Source: Taxillus chinensis (lineage: Eukaryota; Streptophyta; Magnoliopsida; Santalales; Loranthaceae). Taken from it: 64,000 bases of DNA. Position 1 is the first letter of the stretch; each line of letters starts with the position of its first letter. The notes below the pieces were generated by a model that was given only the letters and a program-made list of their open reading frames with translations, was not told the origin of the DNA and did no database searches. The stretch lies in NCBI GenBank assembly GCA_023512835.1, contig CM042090.1, positions 51,695,365-51,759,364 of the forward strand. The letters run 5' to 3'. The position numbers and the translations under genes are program-made. Shown here piece by piece: positions 22,276 to 32,795 of this stretch.

Positions 22276-23690
22276 CCAACTAGGTATGCTCGACTTCTCT
22301 GCATAGTTTCTCATTTAAATTTCACAACAGGATATTCTCTCACAAACCATGCATTGTATGTTTACTGAAAGTAGTAGAAAGACTGCATTGCTGATCATAC
22401 TTACCGACTCCACGGTTCCATGTTTCGATGTTAATCTCAACCTCATAATGGGAGGATGCTTGCGTTTCCCGACTGAAGTCGTTTAAAGCTAACATAATTA
22501 CAGTTTATATGATTTACCTCGAGTCGGATTCATGATCTTCATATCCATTAATCACCACATGATCAAAGCATGTTCATTTAGATTACTCCATTAACGTGCA
22601 TAGTTGAAGGAGTGAAATGGGCTAGCTTGGAATGCCTGGTGGATGAATACACAAACGCATTCCGATCAGCTTCAAGTATAGTCTTCTAATAAGATAGACG
22701 GTCTTGAACTACAAATTGGAACGGTCAACCGAGAGGATTGCACAATCTACGGGGAGAAAATGCTTTATATTTTATTCAAGAATACCCCCGTATATGTCTC
22801 ATGACCTTTTTCCTTGACTGTCTATCCGAGGGGGAGCTTTTCATTGAGAGGATTAAATGATCTACGGGGGAGCAGCAATGAACCCCTAATATGTCTCGGA
22901 TTCTCCCTTCTCTACGCTATTACTTCCGGATCTGACTGGACATGCTGTTTTAAATCGGAAAAGTGGCATGTGTGGATGTATGTTCTTCCTTCAACCATGC
23001 ATTTTAATCGATTAATCATCTGCATTCTTTTGACATGTGTTCACCTTTTCATCTCACACTCATGAATCCTAATGAAGCCAAATCATTTGACCTTTAATTA
23101 ATCTTAGCTACGCTGTTCAGGCAAGACGGTTTCGCTTATGTTGACCTATATGAACCTTGTATTGCTATCTCGACATATGCCCTGATTCAGGAATATTGAT
23201 CACTTTCACGTTGCGTACGTCTACTACATTCTTAGCCATGCATGAGTTCTGTTTCTTATTAGTTCGGATTATGTTGTTTTTCACTGATTATCTTCTCTAA
23301 TCCGTACTAATCCTTGCCTGTTAAGCTTTTGTATTTTCAAGATATCTTTATTTAGCTACAGGTTCAGATTTTCTTTGCAACCATATTGATAAATCCAGTC
23401 CATAGTCTCGGATTTGAAGTGTTGTGGTACTTTTCTTCTCTTTGACTTATTGATTGCAAAGGAATCTACTCTACATTCTCACCAAACTCGTTTACGACGG
23501 ACAAGGTCTATTATTCATCCGGATACTCTTTCACGAATATTATTAACTCCGGATGAGTGTCGGCTCTTTCCTCCGGACTCCGACTTTGTTCAATTGTGAC
23601 AATCCACGTATACTCATATGTCGCATGCTTTTGAGGAGGAATAATGATGATTCATTAAATGCATATCTCGGGTTGCACACACACTTCTCT
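22276..23690 (+). other. Element D: non-coding region after pol
   Basis: No supported ORF. It is AT-rich, with GGGGGAG-like purine islands near 22830 and 22865 that resemble the polypurine tract at 26857-26869 and could be internal plus-strand primers. Otherwise I see nothing. Confidence 0.6.
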
Positions 23691-26600
23691 GGATGGCAAC
23701 CAGTTGTAATCTCTACTTGGTCATGCGGTCTCCACGACATCGTTTTATTCGGAGACGCCTCGATATCCAGACAAATGACATCGGCATGTCGCGCGGGTCC
23801 CCACCTCACTCCCACATTCCTAGACCCGCTGACATTTGCGGACTCGGTCTTATATGTTCGATCATTCTGCGAAGCACGAGTATTGCTCATTTCAAATCCC
23901 TAACCCTCTCGTTGCTCCTTCTACTGTCAAGACCTCACCTTTCCTCTTTTCCTTCCCATCAAATCTGCCATGGCACCCAGAATCTTTCTTTCCAGGCGTT
24001 ACTCCTGGCCATCTAGTTGATTGGAATGCTTGTTTCGATCCTCCGGATTGGTTTCTCCAGCTTCGCCCTCTTCTTGAAGCCTCGCACATACTCAACCTGG
24101 TCTCCAATCCCATCGATCTTCTTATCGATGACATTCTTGAGTATTACCAACGGATTCGCTGCACCAAAGATTCCATAACCTCTTATGTCCGCGGTGAATC
24201 CATCGTCATCACTCCGGCCGTTCTCCGCGCTGCTCTCCACCTTCCTCTTGGTGAACCACGGCGTCCGGATGCCGATCCGATGGCGGCTTCTATGGGGTGC
24301 ACGAACAAGGGGAAGGAATACAAGGTGAAATCCTTCCAGGGTCGCTATCGATGTATGGCGACTATTCTAAGTCGATGCCTACCGGCTCGCACATCGCCCT
24401 GGACTCGGTTCCGTATGATCTTCTACGGGCCATGTACGGCGTCTTTGAAGGTCTTCCAATGGATTGGGGGATGTTCTTATTTCGCTTGCTACGACCGGTC
24501 ACAAAAACCATTCCTATGGGCGTATCCTCGGCATTGTCTTCCGGCATCTTCGTCCGGACCATTTCGCCCAGGTGATGCTGTCTCGTTTCCCTCGGCTCTT
24601 TATCTTCGTCACCTTACGCCGGATGGAAACATGACTGCCCGCCGACCCACCGTAGCTCTCCGCACTCTCCCTGCCGCGGAACAACAAGGCGGCTCTGTTG
24701 GTGACCCCTCCGACAGCCCAAGCCCCCGAGGTCGGTTCAGACACCGATCCTCCCGGATTCGGTCCGTAGCTGCGCCCTCCCACTCACGGGCTTCCCAGCC
24801 AAGCGTCCGTGCTGAACCGTCCGAGGTTGCGGGGCCCTCTCGGCGCAGTGCGTCGAGAGTCGTTTCCTCGGCCCCCCTCGCTTGATGTCCCCACTCCCTC
24901 CACATCCGCTATAGCTGCTGCGGTTGATACCGCTGTTGCCGCCGCCACCGCTGATGTCCCGGCCGCTTCTCCTGAAGCCCCCCCTTGCCTCCTCTACCTC
25001 AACCCCGAGATTACCTTGACCATCTCTCCGCCGTCACCTTAACGGACCTCTCGGCTCCGTTTCAGCCTAGCCCACACCTCTTCCATTCCCGACACCGATC
25101 TCCGGGTATTTTACACCCGCAATACCCAATCCCCGAGACTATGATCATCCGGAATCCGGACCACGGCTTTCTTACGCCGGCCGCCATTCCCGATGTGTCG
25201 TTCCCTACACCCTCCGGCCCAGTCCCTGCTACCCGAAGTCCCTCTACCGCTAAGGCCGGGCCCTCTTCTCCTGCCGCCGCGATTCCCGTAGTTGACTTGT
25301 CCGGTCAAAGCGGGTCTCTTGCTCCGGATGCCTCCAATGCTCCGGATGCCTCCGAAGCTCCGGATGCCTCGATGCTCCGGATGCTCCTCGCTGCTGCTGC
25401 TACTCCTGCGGACTCCTCTGCCCACCGCACTCCTGCTCCCTGTTCATGCGGGGGAGTCCTCCAAAGCTCCGAGTTAGCCCTTGGGCGTGCCTCTTTGGCA
25501 CGGTCCACTCCGATGCTTGTGCTTTCCGCTCACTGGACCGCCATGCTCACGCTCAAAGCGCCCAAATTTCCGCCATCGCTGCCAAAGTTGATGCCCTCGG
25601 CGCCCAACTACTCTCCGCCCTCACCGACTCCTCCACTTCCATTGAGCAGAAAATGGATCTTGTCGCCACCTCCGTTCATTCACTCTCTACTTCCTTCGCG
25701 GATCTGGCGCATACGATGGCTCGTCCTCCCGTTGCTTCCCGGCGATCCGCCAAACCGGGGGAGAAAGTGTCATCTGATCCGTCTACTCCTTCTGCCCCAC
25801 AACCATCATCCCGGACCGAGAAGCGGCCTGCCACCACTTGCTTTAGGGAGTTCAAATTCCCAAACGAAGCCGCTTCTCTCAACCAAGCTCCTCTACCGCA
25901 CCTCCAGCTCCTCCTCCATCCTCCTCATCCGCAGCTAATACCTTCCTCCCATCCTATGCGGAGTTTGACCCCTCCGATGCGGATGGAAGCTTGCGCAAGG
26001 CAATGAAAGCCTATCTTGCGTCTTCTGCCGAGAGAAGATGTCTTTACGAAATGTATCCTTTCTCTCCGGCCGACATTCGGACTCTTTGTTCGGAGAAAGG
26101 ACTCTTTACTACGAAGACATTGACAACTTCTCGAGGGTCGCTAAGATGGAGATGAGGCTGTTTCCATCTCTTTACGAAGATGGGCACTTGTTTGAAGTTC
26201 CGCCATGTTGGAATGAGGGCTATCTTCCCAGTGTGGAGTTAATTCAGACTTACATCGACCAGGAACTGCTGAAGATAGCAAGCCATGGAAAACTCTCTCA
26301 ACCATCCTCATTCCGTACCGGATCATGTCGCCACACTTCATGATGGCTGTCTTCATGATTCAATCCAAGCGATGATTCTCATTGATTCTCATCAGATTGT
26401 GGAGCACTTCGTTAGGAAGAATCAATGGGAACCTCTCGTGTCTCGACTAACTGAAGCCGTGAAGAAAGCCGGACTATATGAAGAGTTGGGTATCACACCC
26501 CTGCGCTCTACCGAGAAACTCAAGGCGACATTCCGGGGCAAGAAGCAAGTGCCACAACAACTGGATGGAGATAGGCTGAGCCTTTGTTTGTCATTTCATC

Positions 26601-26725
26601 AAATCGTTCTTAACTGTGGACAAACATTGGAGCCAACACTCCACCTTTACGATGCAGAGACAATGGAGCTAAGAGAGAAGGCAAGAACTATGATCTTCAA
26701 GTATAGTAAGCCTTATGTACCTTAG
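23691..26725 (+). pseudogene. Element D: extra coding region after pol (Sirevirus env-like position)
   Basis: This lies between pol and the 3' LTR, where Sireviruses carry an env-like or unknown ORF. The longest frame (23836-24885) includes PGHLVDWNACFDPPDWFLQL and ITSYVRGESIVITPAVLRAA, which resembles the putative plant transposon domain seen in several retroelements. A second frame continues it (YDLLRAMYGVFEGLPMDWGM, about 24400-24480). Then follow a GC- and Pro/Ser/Ala-rich stretch (24600-25450), a helical stretch likely to be a coiled coil (AKVDALGAQLLSALTDSSTS, about 25590-25700) and a C-terminal part, EHFVRKNQWEPLVSRLTEAV to KYSKPYVP, stopping at 26723. I see no convincing signal peptide or membrane anchor, so envelope function is not supported. 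Confidence 0.6.
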
Positions 26726-26856
26726 TGAAAAATCTGTATTAAGGCTGATTTGTATTTAGTTGCTGATCAATGAAATTGGTTGTGGTGTATATTCCAGTAT
26801 GATATTCGTTTGCATCGCTTACCAGATCAGATTACAAAGGGTTTAGGCATATCCAT

Positions 26857-26869
26857 AATTGGGGGAGAT
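26857..26869 (+). promoter_or_regulatory. Polypurine tract of element D
   Basis: AATTGGGGGAGAT directly precedes the 3' LTR at 26870. Confidence 0.8.
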
Positions 26870-28067
26870 TGTTGGATCAAACCCAGAATTTGGATAATGC
26901 CGTTAAAGCCTTATGTAATTTGATCTCGAGATCTTTTGTGTTTATTTGATCATTGCGAAGGTATGTCACTAATCCAAAGATGCACTCGTGAGAGCAAAGC
27001 TAAGGACAGGATACATAATCCTGATCCGGACAAGAGTTAGTGTCGTCAAACACTTGGTAAATAACCAAGTAACAATAAGTGCGGAGTAAGGAAAATAAGT
27101 GCGGAGTAAGGAAAATAAGTGCGGAGTAAGGAAAATAGATGCGGAGTAAGGAATCCGGACTTATTACTCGCCCGGAGTAAGGAACTTACATACGGAGTAA
27201 GGAACTTACATACGGAGTAAGGAACTTACACACGGAGTAAGGAACTTACATACGGAGTAAGGAACTTACATACGGAGTAAGGAACTTACACACGGAGTAA
27301 GGAACTTACATACGGAGTAAGAAACTTACATACGGAGTAAGGAACTTACATGCGGAGTAAGGAAGCGCTGACACGGACTAAGGATTCTAGTACTGAATAG
27401 ATACGGAATAAGCAACCACTGACACGGAGTAAGGTTCCGAGCTTCATTAACTACGGAGTAAGGAAAATTACACCGGACCAAGAAGACACTGCTCCAATGA
27501 AACCGCATTTAAAGTTATCAGCTCGTGCTGTCCCGATGTAAGAAGAATGCATTTAGAACAAGAAGAATCTTACACGTGGATCATCCGGATATGTGGACAC
27601 AACCTTAATTGTATCTCGGAACTCACAAAGACACTTATACTCTTCGAATCCAAGATCTTGAGCTCCACAATCCGCAGCAGTCAAGGCAGATAGATTACCA
27701 AGGGATAGTTAGTGCGGAACGCATTCCGGAACTTCAAGTTCCAAGGTTGTCTCTTAGGAATGTTTTGTATAAATATTCATACTTATACTTCTTGTAAAGA
27801 TAGAGAGCTAGAGCGAAGAAGTGCAAAAATAGAAAAGGCACTTGGCTAGTGTGTGAATTCAAAGTTGTAAACAGAGTGTAAGAGAGTGTTTGCTTCTATT
27901 TTGTTGTAATCACTTTGTGATAATAAAACAAAATACTTCCACTATCTGGTTATCTTCCGATGATATTATCACTTAAACTAGATAAGTCTTTGTGTCTTGA
28001 GAGAAAAGAAAGAGTTCGAATAAGAGCCTATTCACCCCCCCCCCCTTTAGGCTCCAAGGGACCATCA
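26870..28067 (+). repeat. Element D 3' LTR
   Basis: This 1198-bp LTR is nearly identical to 15239-16437, including the 20-bp repeat block (27080-27365), the TATA box (27768-27775) and the C-run near the end. Confidence 0.95.
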
Positions 28068-28072
28068 GAATT

Positions 28073-28249
28073 TTTATTTGATTTTGTTTTTAGTTGATAT
28101 GTATGTATGCATGGATGTATATGTAGAGGGTTAGAGAAACAAACAACTTTATTACAAACAAAACACACAATACAAACATACAATGCTGAAATGCCATGTA
28201 ATATGAAAGCTATCGCTACATGATCTTAAGGCATTCTTCCAGTCATCTC
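28073..28249 (-). other. Element A spacer between ORF1 and gag, right part
   Basis: AT-rich non-coding sequence continues the spacer at 15142-15233 across element D. Confidence 0.55.
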
Positions 28250-29670
28250 CTAAGTAGCACGGTGCCTCTTCCTCTGGGGTGGTCGCTCACCTACTTCCTC
28301 CCTCTGCTTCAATATGGTCTCGACCTGTTTTTCCCTCAACTGCAACCACTGGAGAGTTCCTTCTAGAGATGCTTCCAGCCTTTGGATCTGCTGCCTGAGA
28401 TTTTGATTCTTCTGGAGGATAGCTCTCATGTCCGTCATTAACTGTGGCTCGTGTTGTGCCCTCCAAGATATGTACGCCGGATAAATGCCAGGTTTTGGAC
28501 TGTTAGGTTGGATCCTATGTGGGGCGGACCATGCCTGATACATCTTTTGGCCATTCTCTGCGAGCATGGTTCTACTGTAAGTGAAGTCACAATCTTCCAT
28601 GCCAAATAGCATAGGGATAATCTGATGATGCCCGACTTGTCTTCCACCCTGCAGTGGTGCATATGCAGTTCCTCCCCAAGGACTTAAGAGTGGGACCCAA
28701 TTGTAGTCCCCGTAACTATAAGTCATGGAGACCACCGGCATCCAAGGAGCAGTCCAGGTAATGTCAGCTTCTGGGAGGTTCTCTAACTTCTTTCTCCAGT
28801 CTTCAAAGCCTTTAGGTAAGTTCCACTTGCTAAGCAAAATATCCAATAGTGTCATGGCTGGCAACTGATACACAGCAGGAAAACGAGAAACACTACAAGG
28901 GAAATGACCTTGTAACCAAGTGCACAAGAGAGGCAAGCACCCCATGAACTGTCCCGAGCCCTTACTCCTCAGGTAAGTAAGAGATCGAATGGTTTCAGCC
29001 AAGATAGTAGGAGTAGGGTCACATCCTTTGGGCACTTGCTGGACCAAATGTACAATTGCTCCATCGATGTGGGCCGGTATCCTCGGGAAAATGACCAGCC
29101 CATATATAGCTAGTGTAAGCAGTTTGTGTGCCCCTGCTTCTGTTACGGTCTGTATTATTCCTTTGATTGTTGCCCATGGAAGATATTCCCGCCCACCATA
29201 GGTTGTGGCCGCCAGTGAGTCCCATACTGGCTTTCCCATTATCTCAGCAAAGGCCCTTCGACATGATCTTCTAGGCTCCAGTAGATAGATCTTCATTTTG
29301 TTTTCCACGGGGATATCCAATAATCTTCTGTATTCTTCTATTGTGGGAAGTCAAAGCACCGCCGTCGAGGCTCCCAAAAATATATGGCTGGCCCAAGCAT
29401 ATCCTTATCGGCCAGTAGCTCGGTCATATGGAGCAAATCCCCAAACTGTTGTATATATATGCTTTTCCTTTCATCTGACCACTGCCTCCATATTGTCTGT
29501 ACCTCTTTAGTGTAGTCCAGCTGATCTTCTATGATAACATGTTCTGCCTTGGGGGCTTCTCTTGGTGGAAAATCTCCAAGGCGAAGTTGAATGTCTCCAG
29601 ATGCTTGGGCCACCATTGCGACAGCCTCCTTATCCTGAGGGCCTTTTAGGAGATGACTGAAAGTTGCCAT
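28250..29670 (-). pseudogene. Element A: ORF1 upstream of gag (Tat/Ogre type, unknown function)
   Basis: The protein starts at 29670 (MATFSHLLKGPQDKEAVAMV) and runs to WEPRRRCFDFP, where a 1-nt loss near 29340 shifts the frame. It resumes as LLDIPVENKMKIYLL and stays open for about 350 codons to KRKHRAT. Conserved-looking blocks are YGGREYLPWATIKGIIQTVT, LLTLAIYGLVIFPRIPAHID and LRSKGSGQFMGCLPLLCTWL, which I recognise as the ORF1 family of Ogre-like elements (a domain of unknown function, probably DUF7745). The C-terminus has a probable coiled coil (AILQKNQNLRQQIQRLEASL) and a basic tail. In sense order it follows the leader and precedes gag. Function unknown; apart from the one frameshift it is well preserved. 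Confidence 0.82.
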
Positions 29671-30290
29671 GCTTATATGAATGTCGTGTTATGCATGATG
29701 ACAGGTTAATATATATCAAGGCAATCAGACAGGATAAAGAGTAAACCAATGGTAAGAAAGCTAATATGTGCAGGGGATGGCTTAAGGACTACCCAACAAA
29801 ACAAAGGTTAGCATGGCATGGAATGAGCAAACAACATGCGGGTCAATGCCCCCGATGGGCTTCTATTGCTACACCTATCTTATTCGTTGGTTCCCAAACT
29901 TCCTCAATAGAGGGCTCCGTACACCATGGGATTTCAGAGGGGGATCTTAAAAGGACGTGCCTTAAAAAAACCTCAAGCTTGAGTGAGGAGTCTGAGGCCC
30001 CATTGCGGATAATGATCAACGCGCTGGGGACCGTACTGAACCTCGCTAACCTAAGTTGTGTTAAACCCGAGTATAGGGTTATGCATGGATGCAACAAGTA
30101 GTGAAAGCAGTAAATCATAACTATCATGGTAGTTAAAACATATAAATAAATCACAGTTTAAAGATAAACGACAATTATAATGGCAGTTTAAACAAGTAAA
30201 TCACAATTACATCTAGAAAAAAAAAACAACTTATCACGGCAGTTAAATATATACAACAGTGTTCTGAGAAACAATACTATTGGATAAACT
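29671..30290 (-). other. Element A leader; 5' LTR missing
   Basis: Positions 29766-30140 match the leader of element C (6738-7080) in reverse complement. The primer binding site and 5' LTR expected to the right are absent: at about 30290 the sequence becomes the end of the copia pol of element G. Confidence 0.75.
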
Positions 30291-30300
30291 AAATTAAAAT

Positions 30301-31251
30301 CTATGCAGAAAAGCCAATCATACTTAATTTAAGGAGTAGTTTAGAGAATCTTGCATCAGGTAGGGGTTTTATAAGTATGTCTGCCAGTTGATCTTCAGTA
30401 GCAACATGTTCCAGAGATATGTGCTTTTTGAGAACATGGTCGCGAATGAAGTGATACCTTACCTTGATGTGCTTAGTCTTTGGGTGCATGACAGGATTGT
30501 TGCTGATAGCAATGGCACTGGTGTTGTCACAGTAGAGTGGAATAGATATGATGTTGAAGCCGTAGTCAGTAAGTTAACTTTGCATCCAGAGAAGCTACGC
30601 GCAGCAACTCCCAGTAGCTATATATTCAGCTTCAGAAGTGGAGGTTGATACGGAATTTTGCTTCTTACTAAACCAAGAAATCAGTCTATTTCGAAGAAAC
30701 TGACACGTACCACTAGTGCTTTTTCTGTCAATGCGACACTCGGCGAAGTCAGCATCAGAATATCCGAATAAGGTGAAATTGGACTCCTTTGAATACCAGA
30801 GTCCCAAATTCACGGTCCCTTTGAGATACCTTAATATCCGTTTGACATGAAGCATATGTGACTCTTTGGGATTTGTCTGATATCTTGCACAGATGCAAGT
30901 TGCAAACATAATGTTCGGGCGACTTGCTGTAAGGTACAGCAAAGATCCTATCATTCCTCTGTATTCAGTCACATTTACTAATTTGTCTTCCACATCGGGG
31001 TCTAACTTGGCACTAACTAGCATAGGAGTCTTGACGGGAGATGAACCTTCCATACCAAACTTCTTGATTAAGTCACGTGTGTACTTAGCTTGGTTAATGA
31101 AGATCCCTTCCTTCATTTGTTTGACTTCTAGTCCAAGGAAGTAGGACAGTTCTCCCATCATACTCATTTCGAACTTGCCAGTCATCAACTTAGCAAACTC
31201 CTCACAAAACTTCAGATTTGATGATCCAAAAATGATATCATCCACATATAT
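30301..31251 (-). pseudogene. Element G: pol, end of RT and RNase H
   Basis: The frame 30595-31245 is open from the RT active site (YVDDIIFGSS) through SYFLGLEVKQMKEGIFINQA, RGMIGSLLYLTASRPNIMFA and SDADFAECRIDRKSTSGTCQ to EAEYIATGSCCA. A frame change near 30595 leads to SIPLYCDNTSAIAISNN and the end DQLADILIKPLPDARFSKLL (stop at 30301). A TAG just before IYVDD (31249) replaces the Gln present in D. The active-site YVDD is intact. Confidence 0.92.
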
Positions 31252-31710
31252 CTATACAATTAGAGAGTGTCCTTTCTCTTTTCGTAAGAACAACGTGGTG
31301 TCAATCTTCCCTTTTTGAAAGTTGTGAGCAAGTAAAAACTCTGAGAGTGTGTCGTACCAGGCTCTGGGAGCTTGCTTCAATCCGTACAAGGCTTTTCGTA
31401 GTTTGTAAACTAGATGTCCGGCCTTGGGTTCAATGAATCCCGGAGGTTGTTTTACAAAAACCTCCTCTTGAAGATCTCCATTCAGAAATGCGCTCTTGAC
31501 ATCCATTTCATAAACTATGAAGTTCTCATATGAAGCATATGCCAGAAACATTCTGATTGCCTCAAGTCTTGCTATTGGAGCAAAGGTTTCGTCATAATCT
31601 ATTCCTTCTTCTTGACGATAACCCTTGGCAATAAGTCGGGCCTTGTTCCGGATTACTATTCCATCCGTATCTAGTCTGTTCCGGAACACCCATTTAACGC
31701 CTATGACTTG
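31252..31710 (-). pseudogene. Element G: pol, RT fingers and palm
   Basis: It is open from [20 protein letters not shown] through [40 protein letters not shown] and [20 protein letters not shown] to KGHSLIV, then the TAG at 31249. Upstream a TAA near 31712 follows the RLKS of the preceding frame. Unlike D, this stretch has no small frameshifts. Confidence 0.92.
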
Positions 31711-32795
31711 TTAAGACTTCAGCCTTGGTACTAATGTCCACACTTTATTCCTCTTGAATTGATTAAGCTCTTCTTGCATAGCATCTATCCAGTTGGAATC
31801 TTGAAGAGCTTCATCCACCACCTTTTGCTCTACTTGTGATAGAAAGCATGAGTAAAGACACATGTTGGAGGTGGCTGCTCTTGTTCTTACACCAACAGTA
31901 GGATCACCAATCACATGATCTGAAGGGTGGTTTCTTGTCCACCTAAAGTTCTGCGCATGTGATGATGGATCCTCAATAATTTGAAGTTCAGCCAGACTGG
32001 GTGGTTCAGGTTCGTCCGCTGGTTGAACTTCTTTCAGGTCAGTTATTTCCGGATTAACAGGTTCAGAAGAACTAGGTGGTTCTTCAGCACTATTGCTTTC
32101 AGTATTAACTGGTCCGGAAGGACTTGAAGGTACTCCGGAGTTTTGGATATCCCTAGGAATGTGTCCGGAGTTGAATGGAAATCCACAGTCTGATTTGTCC
32201 GTAGCATCATCCGTATCATTTCTTCGTACTTCACTGATGCTAGATGATTGGTTAGTGTGAGTGACAGGGACATTCATAAACTTTGAATAGTCGATGTTGT
32301 CGTTCTTATCCTGCACATTAGAACTTGAAGAACAAACTCTTGACCAATCTAGATTAGCTTCATCAAAAGTCACATGGATAGATTCTTCAACTTTTAAAAG
32401 TTTTCTATTGAAGATACGATAAGCCTTACTGTGTAGTGAGTATTCGACAAATATCCCATCATCAAATTTTGGTTCAAATTTATTCCGGGGTGCTTTGCCG
32501 TTGTTCAATACATAGCAAGTACACCCAAAAGCTCGGAGATGTGAAATTGAGGGCTTTCATCCTATCCACATCTCATAGGGTGTTTTCATGGTAAATTTAG
32601 TTATTAGAGTTATGTTTTGAACGTAGCAGGCAGTGGACATAGCTTCGGCCCATATACTGAGAGGAAGCTTTGCCCCTGCTAGCATAGATCTACCAGCCTC
32701 GACTAAAGTGCGATTCTTGCGCTCAACTACCCCATTTTGTTGTGGAGTTTTTTGCGGACAGAAGTCATGCTAAATGCCTTGTTCAGAACAATATA
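31711..32795 (-). pseudogene. Element G: pol, integrase C-terminus and linker
   Basis: At the right the core includes YCSEQGI and QQNGVVERKN (catalytic Glu), with breaks around 32510-32770. It then reads APRNKFEPKFDDGIFVEYSL, VEESIHVTFDEANLDW and DALQDSNW-like RT start sequence. The first and second catalytic Asp residues are lost: sequence to the right is the LTR of element B, inserted at YCSEQ. Confidence 0.85.

Larger units (their letters stand above)
15234..28072 (+). mobile_element. Element D: Sirevirus-like Ty1/copia LTR retrotransposon
   Basis: The LTRs are 15239-16437 and 26870-28067 (1199 and 1198 bp), and the TSD gaatt is perfect (15234-15238 and 28068-28072). The order gag, protease, integrase, RT, RNase H is that of Ty1/copia. 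Size (12.8 kb), a long gag with zinc knuckle and coiled coil, a stop between gag and pol, and about 4.6 kb between pol and 3' LTR carrying extra coding sequence point to the SIRE/Maximus (Sirevirus) lineage. LTR identity is above 99 percent by eye, implying a recent insertion, yet the coding regions carry many small frameshifts. Confidence 0.95.

Noticed and set aside
23836..24885. Possible host gene
   Set aside because: It lies between pol and the polypurine tract of element D, inside its TSD-bounded limits, so it belongs to the element.
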